DNA of 64,000 nucleotides from Actinocorallia herbida (GCF_003751225.1 NZ_RJKE01000001.1:3782001-3846000), one strand, 5' to 3'. Counted from the stretch's first letter, positions 35,097-44,665 are shown. Program-made: numbers and translations. The notes: a model not told the origin generated them from the letters alone.

Positions 35097-38000
35097 TTGA
35101 CAGGCGTCTCGCGGGAAACCGATGCTGGTGCGGTGACGGTCCCGGGCTGGGCGATCCCGCTGATCTTCGGGTTCCTTCTCGCGGTCTTCCTCGCCGTCCA
35201 CCGGCCGGCCGGAGCGCCTCGCGCAGCGCGGGTGCTCTTGGCGGGCCCGAGCGCGGTCTTCCTCACCGGTGCCGTGTCCTGCTTCGGATATCTGAGCGAC
35301 GGCTGGGACGACGTGGGCGTAACGGGCGCGGGCACGGCGGCGGGCGTCCATCTCGCGGTCGTGGTCCTGGTGATGGTCGGCGCCGCAGACGTGGTGGCGC
35401 GGACGCCGAGCGGAGTCCCGCCGCCCTTCCTCTCCGATGAGGAGCGCCGCCTCCTCTCCCGGCGGCCACGGCGGTGGAGGCGGGCACGGCTCCTGGCGGA
35501 GGCGTCCGCGCTGCTGCTCATCGGGGTCGGGATGCCCGCGGAGGCCCGGTGGTCGTTCCTGGGGGGCCTGGCCTGGGTCGCGGGCGGCGCCCTCGCGGTG
35601 TGGATCGCCCTTTCGGCCTTGGCCGGGCTGCGGCTCCGGCGGATCGCCGGGGCGGCCGCGGCGGCGCCCGCCGGGTCCACCGCGATCGCGGAGCTGATGG
35701 CCGAGAGGGAGGCGGTCGAGGCCGCCGGGCTCGACGATCTCGCCGCGGTGGACCGCAAGATCGAGGTGCTCCGCCGGCTGAGCGCGGCGGCGCCGGGCAG
35801 CCTCGAAGTACAGGTCCCGGTCCTCTACGACCTGTCGACCGCGGTGACCGTCCGGTACGGGTTCACCGGAGAGCGGACGGACCTGGACGAGGCCATCGAC
35901 CTCGGGCGGCAGGCCCTGGCCATCTGCCCGGCGGGCCACTTCAACCGGTACCTGCGCCGGTCGACGCTCGCGTCGAACCTGGCGGCCAGGGCCCACCTCG
36001 GCCCTGACGACCAGGACATCGAGGACGCGGTACGGATCGCCGAGGAGTCCGTCGCCGAGACGGAGGGCGGTGCTCCGGTCGCGGCGGGATGGGCGTCGTC
36101 GGACCTGTCCGACGTGCTCCTCGAGCGCTACCGCCTCGGCAGGCACCGGGCCGACCTCGACTCGGCCGTCGAGGTGGCTCGGGCGGCCCTGCGGAAGCAC
36201 CCGCCCGGCCCCGAACGGCGGGTCACCGTGCAGCGGTCCCTGTTCAACTGCCTGCGGCAGCGCTACGCGGACTTCGGCGATCCGGCCGACCTCGACTACT
36301 CCGCCGCGACCGTGCGCGCGAGCCTCGACGCCGCCACCCGAGAGGGCGCCGACCCCACCGACCACCTGACGTCTTTCGCGCTCGTCCTCGGCGAACAGGC
36401 CGCCGCCCGGTTCGACCGGGCCTTCGCCGACGAGGCGGTCGACCTCCTGACCCGGGCCCTGAACGACGCGGGGGAGTCCCCCGCTAACCGGGCGCTGCTG
36501 CTCGCCGCGCTCGGAGGAGTGCGCACCTCCCGGTTCGAACTCTTCGGCGACCTCTCCGACCTCGACCGGGCGATCGACCACGGCCGGGAGGTCCGCACCC
36601 TCTGCGCCGCCGCCTCCCTGCCGGTGGAGACGCACAATCTGGCCACCAGGCTCAGCACCCGCTACGACGTCCTCCTCCAGATCCCCGACCTCGCCGAGGC
36701 GATCGAACTGGAGTCCGGCGTCATCGCCGGGACGCCCGAGGGCGCGGACCCCGACGCGTCGGTCCTGTCCAGCCAGGGCGTCAACCTCCGGCTCCGGTTC
36801 GAGCTGACCGGCGCCGCGTCCGACATCGATGCCGCGGTCGGGTTCGGGCAGGCGGCCGTGGCCGCCGCCCAGCCGGGCGACCACGGGATCAGCCTCTTCC
36901 TGTCGGTCCTGGGCGACAGCCTCATCAAGCGGTTCGAGGCGGCCGGGGATCCCGCCGACCTCGACGAGGCGGTGCGCGTGTGCCGGGAGGCCACCACCAC
37001 TCCCCGGCCATCCGCCGACGACCCGACCCGGGCCAGGGCCTTCGACCACCTCGCCACCGCCCTCCAGACCCGGTTCGACCTGCACGGTCGCCTCGCCGAC
37101 CTCCGCGATTCCCTGGTCGTCCAGCGACGGGCGGTCGCGCTGAGCCCCGAGGACTCCCCGGCATGGGGCATGCACCAGTTCAACCTGGGCCTGGGGCTGG
37201 AGCGCGAGTGGAAGCGGACGGGCGACCCGGCGACGGCGCGGGAGGCCGTCTCCGCCTGGCGGCGGGCCGTGGCCCAGGAGGAAGGGCCCGCGCAGGCGCG
37301 CATCAGGTCCGCCGTCGCCTGGGCCCGGGTGTCGGGCCGCCTGGCGGACTGGGCCGCCGCCACCGACGCCTTCGAAGCGGCGATCGACCTGCTTCCCCTG
37401 GTGGGCTGGCGCGGCCTCGAAGCCGCCAGCGCGGAGAACGCGCTGTCCCATTGGCGGCTGCTCGCCAGCCACGCGGCCTCGGCGGCGGTGCAGTGCGGGC
37501 AGCCGGAACGCGCGGTGGCGCTGCTGGAACGCGGCCGCGGTGTGCTGTGGTCCCAGGTGCTGGAGACGCGCTCAGAACTGGACGGCCTCCGTGCGGTCGA
37601 CCCCCTCCTCGCCGAGGAGCTGTCCGTCGCCCGCCGGGCTCTCGACCGGGATCCCGAGAGCCCGGGCGGGCACGATGCGGCCCGCTCCGTCCGGCGCATG
37701 GCCGCGGCCCGCGACTGGGACCGGCTCGTCGCGCGGGTTCGCCGGATCCCCGGATTCGGCGCCTTCCCCGGCCCTCCGGCCCCGCCCGACCTGACCGGCC
37801 TCGCCGACGAGGGCCCCATCGTGTTCCTCAACGCCAGCCCGATCAGATGCGACGCCATCGTCCTCACCACGGCGGGACCGCGGGTGGTCCCGCTGCCGTC
37901 TTTGTCGATCGAGACGCTCGTGGAAAGAGCGAACGAGTACGTCGCCGCCCTCTTCGCCTTCGAGACCGGAAACCGGGGCCTCGCCGACGTCGTCCGGGTC

Positions 38001-38870
38001 GAGCGGACGATCGCCAGGACCCTGGCCTGGCTGTGGGACGACGTCGCCCAGCCGGTCCTCACCGCCCTGGACTGGCCGGAGCCCTCCGCCGCCGAAACCC
38101 CGCCCCGACTCTGGTGGTGCCCCACCGGGTTCTTCACGCTCCTGCCCGTCCATGCCGCGGGCCACCACCGCACCGCGGGCCGCAGCGTCCTGGACCGCGC
38201 CGTCTCCTCCTCCATCTCGACCCTGCGCACGCTGGCGGACGCCAGGGCCGCGGCCCCGCCCGCCGGACGGCCCGCGCCCCGGGTGCTGCTCGTCGCCCTT
38301 CCGCAGACGCCCGGCCGACCGGCGCTCCCCGGCGTGCACGCGGAGCGGGCGACCCTCACCGGACTCGTCCCACCGGACGCGCTCACCGTGCTCGAAGGGC
38401 CCGCCGCGACCCTCGCCGCGACGACGGCCCGGATCCCGGAGCACACCTGGCTGCACTTCAGCTGCCATGGCGCCTTCGACCTCGCGTCCCCGTCCCGCAG
38501 TGGGCTCGTCCTGCACGACGGCACGCTCACCACCGGCGCCCTCGGCGCGACTTCCGCGACGCCGGGCGAGTTCGTCTTCCTCTCCGCCTGCAGGACCGCC
38601 ACGGCGAGCTCGGCCGTGCCCGACGAGGCGATCCATCTCACCGCGGCGCTCCAGCACGCGGGTTTCCGGCACGTCGTCGGCACCCTCTGGTCGGTCTATG
38701 ACGGCGTCGGGTCCGGCATCACCGAGGACGTCTATGCCCGCTTGAGGAACACGTCGGGCCTCGCCGCGGAGAGAGCCGCGTACGCGCTCCACGAAGCCGT
38801 ACGGCGTGCTAGGGATCAAGATCCTTTGCGGCCCGGCCGATGGGCGCCCTTCATCCACGTCGGACCGTGA
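35097..38870 (+). CDS. Membrane-anchored TPR protein with CHAT peptidase domain
   Basis: Up to 1257 residues (TTG 35097; GTG 35133 is an alternative). The N-terminal 180 residues hold four or five transmembrane helices (about 18-35, 45-66, 78-100, 132-178). The middle, about 215-900, is a long array of TPR-like repeats of the kind YGFTGERTDLDEAIDLGRQAL. The C-terminus is a CHAT domain, a caspase-like cysteine peptidase, with His1124 in HFSCHGAF and Cys1165 in LSACRTA. CHAT proteins are linked to conflict and cell-death systems, though most actinomycete ones are untested. The next gene is 67 bp away on the same strand and may be a partner. Confidence 0.85.
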   Translation: MTGVSRETDAGAVTVPGWAIPLIFGFLLAVFLAVHRPAGAPRAARVLLAGPSAVFLTGAVSCFGYLSDGWDDVGVTGAGTAAGVHLAVVVLVMVGAADVVARTPSGVPPPFLSDEERRLLSRRPRRWRRARLLAEASALLLIGVGMPAEARWSFLGGLAWVAGGALAVWIALSALAGLRLRRIAGAAAAAPAGSTAIAELMAEREAVEAAGLDDLAAVDRKIEVLRRLSAAAPGSLEVQVPVLYDLSTAVTVRYGFTGERTDLDEAIDLGRQALAICPAGHFNRYLRRSTLASNLAARAHLGPDDQDIEDAVRIAEESVAETEGGAPVAAGWASSDLSDVLLERYRLGRHRADLDSAVEVARAALRKHPPGPERRVTVQRSLFNCLRQRYADFGDPADLDYSAATVRASLDAATREGADPTDHLTSFALVLGEQAAARFDRAFADEAVDLLTRALNDAGESPANRALLLAALGGVRTSRFELFGDLSDLDRAIDHGREVRTLCAAASLPVETHNLATRLSTRYDVLLQIPDLAEAIELESGVIAGTPEGADPDASVLSSQGVNLRLRFELTGAASDIDAAVGFGQAAVAAAQPGDHGISLFLSVLGDSLIKRFEAAGDPADLDEAVRVCREATTTPRPSADDPTRARAFDHLATALQTRFDLHGRLADLRDSLVVQRRAVALSPEDSPAWGMHQFNLGLGLEREWKRTGDPATAREAVSAWRRAVAQEEGPAQARIRSAVAWARVSGRLADWAAATDAFEAAIDLLPLVGWRGLEAASAENALSHWRLLASHAASAAVQCGQPERAVALLERGRGVLWSQVLETRSELDGLRAVDPLLAEELSVARRALDRDPESPGGHDAARSVRRMAAARDWDRLVARVRRIPGFGAFPGPPAPPDLTGLADEGPIVFLNASPIRCDAIVLTTAGPRVVPLPSLSIETLVERANEYVAALFAFETGNRGLADVVRVERTIARTLAWLWDDVAQPVLTALDWPEPSAAETPPRLWWCPTGFFTLLPVHAAGHHRTAGRSVLDRAVSSSISTLRTLADARAAAPPAGRPAPRVLLVALPQTPGRPALPGVHAERATLTGLVPPDALTVLEGPAATLAATTARIPEHTWLHFSCHGAFDLASPSRSGLVLHDGTLTTGALGATSATPGEFVFLSACRTATASSAVPDEAIHLTAALQHAGFRHVVGTLWSVYDGVGSGITEDVYARLRNTSGLAAERAAYALHEAVRRARDQDPLRPGRWAPFIHVGP

Positions 38871-38937
38871 GATCCCTTTTCCTCCGCATCGCCCGTGAGG
38901 AGGACAGAATGGCGGAAGGACGACGGAAGGACGGCCG

Positions 38938-39348
38938 GTGCCGGAACCCGACGAGTATCTGATCCTGGTCGACCCCGAAGGGACCGCGGAGGGCGCGGCG
39001 GTGCTCGACGTCTCGGCCGGTCCCGACGGCGCGGATCTCGCCGAGGCCCTGGCCGCCCTGTACGCGCGAGACGCGGAGTTCGACCACGTCGTGCTCCAGG
39101 ACGCCGGGACGACCATCGGCGTCGTCACCCGCCGCAGGCTCGGCGCCCTGGCGGAATCCGGGCTCCGCGCCATCGGCGACGGAGACCACGCCGCGCTGCC
39201 CGGCCCGCCCCTCCGGTTCACGCCGGTGCGGCTCCGCTGCGACCGGGACGGCTGCGCGGGCGGACGGGTGCTGCTCGCCCTCCAGAGCCCGGACCTGCCC
39301 GGGTGCCCGCAGGACGCCTCCCACGGTCCGATGACGCTCGTGGCGTGA
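38938..39348 (+). CDS. Small protein after CHAT gene, possible CBS-like plus Cys-rich tail
   Basis: A 136-residue protein. The middle, DHVVLQDAGTTIGVVTRRRLGAL, resembles half of a CBS-type fold; the tail has cysteines in RLRCDRDGCAGGRV and PGCPQDASH that could bind zinc. The GTG at 38938 follows GGAAGGACGG. Similar small adaptor proteins are found beside CHAT genes, so it could be a substrate or regulator of the peptidase, but I do not recognise a named family. Confidence 0.65.
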   Translation: MPEPDEYLILVDPEGTAEGAAVLDVSAGPDGADLAEALAALYARDAEFDHVVLQDAGTTIGVVTRRRLGALAESGLRAIGDGDHAALPGPPLRFTPVRLRCDRDGCAGGRVLLALQSPDLPGCPQDASHGPMTLVA

Positions 39349-39351
39349 CCG

Positions 39352-40338
39352 TCATTCCCCGGCCGGCGCACCGCCGGACGGAGGCGCGGACGGCTGCTGC
39401 GGCGCCGGCGCGACGAGGGGGAGCCCGGGTTCGGTATGCAGGTAGCCGTCCTGGAGCACCGGGACGTTCAGCCAGAACGCCGACAGCCTCCGGTTCGCGA
39501 CGACCTCCGCCCGATGGTCGTCGGGCAGGGGAAGGTGCATAGCGGCGAGAAGGTCGAAGCGGTGCAGGTCGAACACGGTGTCCACGCTCTCGGCGTAGGC
39601 CAGCGCGGCGTGGACCGCGGCGAGATACGCCAGCCGCGCACCCGCCAGCGGGACCAGGGCCAGCGCCCGCCACCATCCGGAGTCCCAGAGCAGCCCGGCG
39701 GCCACCACCGAGGTGAGCAGCAGAGCCGCCGACCACCGGACGGAGCCGTCGAGCTGGTCGCGCCGGTCCATGACGACGGCCCGCACCCGGTCCGACGCCA
39801 GCGGGAAGATGCGCGGCCACACCACCACGGCGTCCAGCCCGTACCGCTGCCCGGCCCTGGAGTCCATCGCGGCGAGCACGTTGCCGAGCCGGGTGGGCCG
39901 AAGCAGGCCGTCGTCGGGGAACCTGCGCCGCTGCTCGAACCACGCCTGCCCGGCCGCCCGTACCGCCGCCGCGTCGTCCGGCACCGCGGCGAGGTCCACG
40001 ACCGGCCCGCGCAGCCGCCGCTGCCTGGCCCGGCCGAGCCCCTCCAGCCGGGCCGCCCGCTCGGGCCAGTACCCCTCGAACAGCCGCACCAGCGGCAGTT
40101 GCAGCGGATGGCCGACCAGCGCCACCAGCAACGCGCCCAGGAAGACCACGAACACCTCGCCGGGGCCCAGCCCGGCGACGGTCTCCCACGCCTCCTTGAA
40201 CCGCAGCGCCCCAGGTGCTCCGGCCCACACCAGCGTCAGCACGAAGAACAGGCACGCGACGGTCGGCAGCGCCGACACCGTGAGGAGCCGCCCCGTGAGG
40301 ATCGCCGAGGCCCCGGGCAACAGCCCGCCCACCTTCAC
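39352..40338 (-). CDS. Multi-pass membrane protein of unknown function
   Basis: A 328-residue protein with two N-terminal transmembrane segments (about 15-40 and 60-82), a soluble middle with charged helices (ARLEGLGRARQRRLRGPV), and two more around residues 200-250. The C-terminal part ends in a proline-rich tail. The GTG start at 40338 follows GGAGTGGGG. It is convergent with the CHAT-associated gene, with 3 bp between the stops. Similar large membrane proteins accompany some CHAT loci, but no clear family is recognised. Confidence 0.65.
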   Translation of the reverse strand: MKVGGLLPGASAILTGRLLTVSALPTVACLFFVLTLVWAGAPGALRFKEAWETVAGLGPGEVFVVFLGALLVALVGHPLQLPLVRLFEGYWPERAARLEGLGRARQRRLRGPVVDLAAVPDDAAAVRAAGQAWFEQRRRFPDDGLLRPTRLGNVLAAMDSRAGQRYGLDAVVVWPRIFPLASDRVRAVVMDRRDQLDGSVRWSAALLLTSVVAAGLLWDSGWWRALALVPLAGARLAYLAAVHAALAYAESVDTVFDLHRFDLLAAMHLPLPDDHRAEVVANRRLSAFWLNVPVLQDGYLHTEPGLPLVAPAPQQPSAPPSGGAPAGE

Positions 40339-40655
40339 CGCCCCACTCCGCTCCGCCGAAACGACAGCATGCCCGCATCATCGCAGCGAACCACGCTCGC
40401 CCACCCATCCCCGCCGAATCCGATCCAGATCCCCACCGAACTCCACCCGACCCGTTCCGCGCAACACCTCCCGCCCTCCGCGTCGACGCCGAACGCTTCC
40501 TCACCCGCCCCCGAACGGCGAACGCCGCTGCCGGGGCCGACCGACGACGGCGAGGGCGACGCCCGCACGGCCGGAGCACGGGGACCTCGTCGGCCCGTCG
40601 GTCCGGCGGCTCGGCGGTGCCGGGAAAGCCGCGGGAGGCATGCCGTGGACCGGGG
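40339..40655. other. Gene-free stretch
   Basis: About 317 bp between the divergent membrane-protein start and the end of the LysR gene. I see no tRNA, clear hairpin terminator, repeat or supported reading frame. It probably holds the promoter of the membrane protein gene. Confidence 0.45.
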
Positions 40656-41555
40656 TCAGTAGTGGTCTCGGGAGGTGATGTGGTGGTCGATGAGGGTGCG
40701 GAAGGAGTCGAGGGCCCGGGTGGGGGGCGCGGTGGAGAGATGGGCGGTGGAGAGGGTCCAGGGGGTGGCGGGCGGGTCGAGGGGGATGGGGACGACCTGA
40801 GCGGCGGCTTCGGCGGGGAGCGGGGGGACCAGGGCGACGCCGATGCCGGACTCGACGAAGGACGGGATCGTGGTCAGGTCGCTCACCTCGACGGCGACGG
40901 TGCGGGTGATGCCGGCGCGGCGGAAGTCGGCGTCGGACCTGTCGCGGTTGCAGAAGCCCTGGGGCAGGTCGACGAACGGCTCATCGGCGACCTCGGCCGG
41001 GGTCGCGTGCGCGCGGCCGGCGAGCGGGTGGTCGGCGGAGACGAGCAGGCGGGGCTGGAACGTGGCGATGGGGTGCAGGTCGATGCCCGGGACCTGCGTG
41101 GTCTGGAGGCCGACGAAGGCGACGTCGAGGGTCTGCGCCCGCAGCCGTTCCAGGAGCCCATGGGTGCCCGCGGTGTCGACGCTCAGGGTGAGGCGCACCC
41201 GTGGGTGGCGTTCCCGGAAGTCGCGGACCAGCGCGCGGAGGTCGACCGCGGTGAGCCCGGAGAGCGTGCCCACGTGCAGGCTGCCGGTGACGCCCGAGCG
41301 CAGGGAGTCCACCGAAGCACGGGCCTGGTCGAGTGCGTCGAGGGCGCGGCGCGCCTCCGGCAGCAGTGTCCTCCCGGCCTCAGTGAGCGCCACCCGCGCG
41401 GTGCTGCGCTCGAACAGCGGCGTGCCGAGCGACCGCTCCAGCGCGCGGATGCTCGCCGAGACCGTCGACTGCACCGCGTGCGTGCGCTGCGCGGCCCGGG
41501 TGAAGTTGAGCTCCTCGGCCACCGCGACGAAGAACTCGAGCTGGCGCTGTTCCAT
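40656..41555 (-). CDS. LysR-family regulator
   Basis: A 299-residue LysR protein. The HTH is FFVAVAEELNFTRAAQRTHAVQSTVSASIRALERSLG with LFERSTARVALTEAG; the effector domain follows (LHVGTLSGLTAVDLRALVRDF, LPQGFCNRDRSD). The ATG at 41555 begins the usual MEQRQLEFF. It is divergent from an NAD-dependent epimerase-like gene with two LysR boxes in between; this is a common arrangement for a regulator controlling a short-chain reductase in response to a redox or aldehyde signal. Confidence 0.88.
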   Translation of the reverse strand: MEQRQLEFFVAVAEELNFTRAAQRTHAVQSTVSASIRALERSLGTPLFERSTARVALTEAGRTLLPEARRALDALDQARASVDSLRSGVTGSLHVGTLSGLTAVDLRALVRDFRERHPRVRLTLSVDTAGTHGLLERLRAQTLDVAFVGLQTTQVPGIDLHPIATFQPRLLVSADHPLAGRAHATPAEVADEPFVDLPQGFCNRDRSDADFRRAGITRTVAVEVSDLTTIPSFVESGIGVALVPPLPAEAAAQVVPIPLDPPATPWTLSTAHLSTAPPTRALDSFRTLIDHHITSRDHY

Positions 41556-41576
41556 CCCCGCAGCGTAACCCGGATC

Positions 41577-41624
41577 ATCGCCCAGGGCGATCAACGGGAT
41601 CGAAGGTGTTCGTTTCCCTCGAAC
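41577..41624. promoter_or_regulatory. Two LysR-type boxes (T-N11-A)
   Basis: ATCGCCCAGGGCGAT at 41577-41591 is a perfect 15-bp palindrome of the T-N11-A form. GTTCG(N7)CGAAC at 41608-41624 is a second inverted repeat of the same type. They lie between the divergent LysR and epimerase genes. Confidence 0.65.
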
Positions 41625-41686
41625 GCGCTGGGCGGCCACTCTTGTCGTGGCACCATTCGTCCCTTCCGTACAGGAGCAGAGCACTC

Positions 41687-42568
41687 ATGAACGTCTTTCT
41701 GACCGGCGCGACCGGCTTCATCGGCTCCGGCGTGCTGTCCGCGCTGGTCGCGGCCGGGCACTCCGTCACGGCACTCGTCCGCGACGGGGACAGGGCGGCG
41801 GCCGTGCGGCGCGACGCCGTCACGCCCTTCGTCGGCGACCTGCGCGACGGCGAGGCGGTCCGCCGGCTGGCCGCGGAGGCCGACGCCGTCATCACGACCG
41901 CCTCGCCCGGCGACGCGACGAGCGCGGCGGTCGAAAGCGCGTTCGCCGACGCGGTCCTCGCCGGACTGCGCCCCGGCGCGACGTTCGTGCGCACCGGGGG
42001 AGTCTGGGTGCACGGATCGGGCGCGGACCTGACCGAGGACTCCCCGGTCGTCGCGCCCGGTCTCGTCGCCTGGCGGGAGGCGCTCGACACGCGCGTCCTG
42101 AACGCGTCCGGCATCCGCTCCCTGCTGGTCGAGCCGGGCGTCGTCTACGGTCACGGGAAGGGCCTGCCGGGCGTCGTGATGTCCGCCCGGACGGCGGGTG
42201 AGCCGGCGGCACTGGTCCTGCTCGGTTCGGGCGCCCAGCACTGGACCACGATCCATGTCGACGACCTCGCCGAGTTGTACGTCGCCGTCCTCGAGCACGG
42301 GCGGCCCGGCGCGCGCTACCTGGGCGTGAGCGGCCAGAACCCCACGATCCGCGAGATCGGCGAGGCCGCCGCGCTGCGCCGCGGACTCGACGGCCGCGTC
42401 ACCCCGGAGGACGCCTCCGACACGCTGGCCCGCCTGGGCGCCTTCGGCGAGGCCCTCCTCCTCGACCAGCAGGCCACCGGCGAGAGGGCACGCACCGAAC
42501 TCCCCTGGAAGCCCACCCGGCCGTCGCTCCTCGACGTGATCGCCGCGGGCGCCTACGACCCGTCCTGA
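41687..42568 (+). CDS. NAD(P)-dependent epimerase/reductase (extended SDR-like)
   Basis: A 293-residue Rossmann-fold protein. The nucleotide motif TGATGFIGSGV is at residues 6-16, with VEPGVVYGHGKG and TTIHVDDLAELYV in the expected places. The catalytic Tyr-x-x-x-Lys of classical SDRs is not evident, which fits the atypical NAD-binding group of nucleoside-sugar epimerase-like proteins. The ATG at 41687 follows CAGGAG. The probable target of the divergent LysR. Substrate unknown. Confidence 0.85.
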   Translation: MNVFLTGATGFIGSGVLSALVAAGHSVTALVRDGDRAAAVRRDAVTPFVGDLRDGEAVRRLAAEADAVITTASPGDATSAAVESAFADAVLAGLRPGATFVRTGGVWVHGSGADLTEDSPVVAPGLVAWREALDTRVLNASGIRSLLVEPGVVYGHGKGLPGVVMSARTAGEPAALVLLGSGAQHWTTIHVDDLAELYVAVLEHGRPGARYLGVSGQNPTIREIGEAAALRRGLDGRVTPEDASDTLARLGAFGEALLLDQQATGERARTELPWKPTRPSLLDVIAAGAYDPS

Positions 42569-42698
42569 CGACGGTGCTCCGAGCCGGGCGCCGCGGGAGT
42601 TCACGTACCCGGGACCAAGGCGGGACACCGGTCCTTTCGGGCCGGGAATCGTGCCGGTCGGCACCCTTGTCCGGCGAAGGAGCCCGTAGCGTCCGAGC

Positions 42699-43289
42699 AT
42701 GGTGGTCTTCTTCCAGTACGGGAATGGGTTGTTCCTGCCTTCGGCGCTGCGGCACGTGGACGGGGGCGCCGACGAGAGCGCGGCCGCCGCGTCGGACCTC
42801 GGCTGGAGGTTCGACGCGGTGGCCGACACCTGCGAGGCGCGGTACCGGACACGGCCGGCCGGGGCCGCGTTGCAGGCGGCGTACGCGACGGCCGGGCGGC
42901 ACCCGGACGTCACGCGTGTCTCCGACCCGTCCGGCACCCCCGGCCGCACCACCTTCGGGTTCACCGCGGTGCTGCGCGATGGCCTCGCCCTGCACTGGTA
43001 CGGACGGGAGGGGGAGCCGCGCGAGTGGCCCGCGCTGCGGGTCGATCTGCTGACCGAGCGCAGCGGCGAGGCGATGATCTTCGTCTACGGGTGCGGCGCG
43101 GACGGGCCGGGCCATGACGACGGGGCCGCCTGGTACCGCCTCGTGGCCGACCCCTGGGACGGCCACCTCGCCGAGATCCGAGCGGCGACCGCGGCCCTGC
43201 TCTCCGGCGACGCCCGGGTGGTGCCGACGACTCCCGACGACCTCTCCGTCGCCCACCTGGACCGCGCCCTGGCCGCCGTCCGGCGCTGA
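42699..43289 (+). CDS. Hypothetical protein
   Basis: A 196-residue soluble protein (MVVFFQYGNGLFLPSALRHV...) that I do not recognise. It has mixed strands and helices, a WYGREGEPREWPALRVDLL segment and a C-terminal helix. The ribosome binding site at its ATG is weak. It is convergent with the lipoprotein gene, with 11 bp between stops. No partner can be inferred. Confidence 0.55.
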   Translation: MVVFFQYGNGLFLPSALRHVDGGADESAAAASDLGWRFDAVADTCEARYRTRPAGAALQAAYATAGRHPDVTRVSDPSGTPGRTTFGFTAVLRDGLALHWYGREGEPREWPALRVDLLTERSGEAMIFVYGCGADGPGHDDGAAWYRLVADPWDGHLAEIRAATAALLSGDARVVPTTPDDLSVAHLDRALAAVRR

Positions 43290-43300
43290 CCTCGGCGCGG

Positions 43301-43888
43301 TCAGCCGCCCTCGCCGACCGAGTTGTCCGGCGCGCCGTCGCCCACCGACGGGAGGTCGCCCCGGGTGATCGACGGGACGGGCCGCGGGGTGGTCAGGATG
43401 GTGACTCCGGCCAGGGACTCGGCGGCGAGGAGGGAGGCCCGCAGGTCGGCGGCGCTGAGCGCGTCCACCGGAGCGCTCAACCGGAGGTGCCCGCCCGGGT
43501 CGAGCGGCAGCACGTACTCGTGGAATCCACCGCTCGTGCGGTACCAGCCCGTCGCCTCGGACGCGCACTCGACGGGCACGGCGGGGTCCGCGTCGGAGAT
43601 GGGGATCGCCGTGCACCGCGCGTCATCGAAAGCGGTCTTCTCGGCACGGAGATGGGCGATCGCCCCCGGGCGGGATTCCGAGGTGTACGACATGCCGAAC
43701 CCGTCATCGCCGACGGGTCCCATAGACTGCTCGGCCGCGTCGAACCCCGGCACTTCGACCAGGAAGATCAGGTCGGGATCGACCCCCTGCTCCGTGAGCC
43801 GCGCGACGGTCTCCTCGTCCATGGTGACCGACCCGCACCCGCCCGCGCCCAGCACGACGACGAGCACGGCCCCGACCATCCGCCACAT
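43301..43888 (-). CDS. Putative lipoprotein
   Basis: A 195-residue secreted protein. The N-terminus MWRMVGAVLVVVLGAGGCGS is a lipoprotein signal with a C in the lipobox (GAGGC, cysteine at residue 18). The mature part has cysteines in RCTAIP and VECAS, which could form a disulfide, and a strand-rich HEYVLPLDPGGHLRLSAPV. The start is ATG 43888 (GTG 43891 is possible). The neighbour at 44018 is divergent. No domain family is recognised. Confidence 0.7.
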   Translation of the reverse strand: MWRMVGAVLVVVLGAGGCGSVTMDEETVARLTEQGVDPDLIFLVEVPGFDAAEQSMGPVGDDGFGMSYTSESRPGAIAHLRAEKTAFDDARCTAIPISDADPAVPVECASEATGWYRTSGGFHEYVLPLDPGGHLRLSAPVDALSAADLRASLLAAESLAGVTILTTPRPVPSITRGDLPSVGDGAPDNSVGEGG

Positions 43889-44017
43889 CACCCCCGCGAC
43901 CCTACGCCGCCCGGAATCTCTCTGGCGACCCTTTAGGGATGGTCCGGGCGGAAACCGAGCGATTGGGTGCGAGTATGTAGAGCGCGTTGATCTTGTGCTG
44001 CCGATCCAAGGGCGGAA

Positions 44018-44608
44018 ATGAAGACGATCGCCATCTTGGCGGGCTGCCTCGTGCTGGTCCTGCTCAGCTCCGCGGCCTTCGACGGCCTTCCGGACCCGGT
44101 CGAGGCAGTCGTGTTCTGCGCGTTGGCGCTGATCTTCATCCTCTGGCTTCTGCACGGGCTGCGCAGGGCGTTGATGCGGACCCTGGACGCGAGGTTCGCG
44201 ATCCTCTCGGCGGCCTCCCTGCTGGTCACGGCGGCCATCGTCACGGTGGCCGACCAAGGGGTCCTGCTCGATCTCAGGTTCTTCCTCTCCCGGGGAGCGC
44301 TGGAGCGCGTCGCCGAGGAGTCCGTCGTCGTCCCCGGCTGCGAGTCCGTCGATCTGGAGAAGGCGCCGGTGACGCGGGCGGGCCTCTTCGAGATCCGCTG
44401 CGCCGAGCACGCCGACGGTGTGACCGACCTCTACCTCCTGTCCGCCGACGGCGCGAACATCTGGCTCCTCACCCGCACCGACCCCGGCAGCGGACGCCGG
44501 GACGACCGATTCGGCATCAATGCCCGATACAGCCTCACCGACCGGTGGACGATCGGCGCCATAGGCTCGGTCGTGGGCCCCTTCATCCTCCCCTCCGCCC
44601 TGAGCTGA
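44018..44608 (+). CDS. Hypothetical membrane protein
   Basis: A 196-residue protein with three N-terminal hydrophobic segments (IAILAGCLVLVLLSSAA, AVVFCALALIFILWLLHGL, ILSAASLLVTAAIVTVAD) and a soluble C-terminal domain containing CESVDLEK and EIRCAEHADG. Unknown family. It is divergent from the lipoprotein gene and both have an external domain with two cysteines, so they may work at the same surface. The ATG start lacks a strong ribosome binding site. Confidence 0.6.
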   Translation: MKTIAILAGCLVLVLLSSAAFDGLPDPVEAVVFCALALIFILWLLHGLRRALMRTLDARFAILSAASLLVTAAIVTVADQGVLLDLRFFLSRGALERVAEESVVVPGCESVDLEKAPVTRAGLFEIRCAEHADGVTDLYLLSADGANIWLLTRTDPGSGRRDDRFGINARYSLTDRWTIGAIGSVVGPFILPSALS

Positions 44609-44650
44609 CGACCTCGCGGGCGGGTGATGCCGCTGACGGGCCAGGGCTCC

Positions 44651-44665
44651 TCCATTCAATGGGTA
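44651..44665. promoter_or_regulatory. IclR operator candidate 1
   Basis: TCCATTCAATGGGTA, with perfect palindrome CCATT-C-AATGG at 44652-44662, 34 bp before the IclR start. A near-identical motif lies before the reductase-P450 genes at 45471. Confidence 0.65.

Noticed and set aside
33711-37472. A long minus-strand frame opposite the dioxygenase, ACMSD and CHAT genes
   Set aside because: Low-complexity composition and no family match; the plus-strand genes are strongly supported by motifs.
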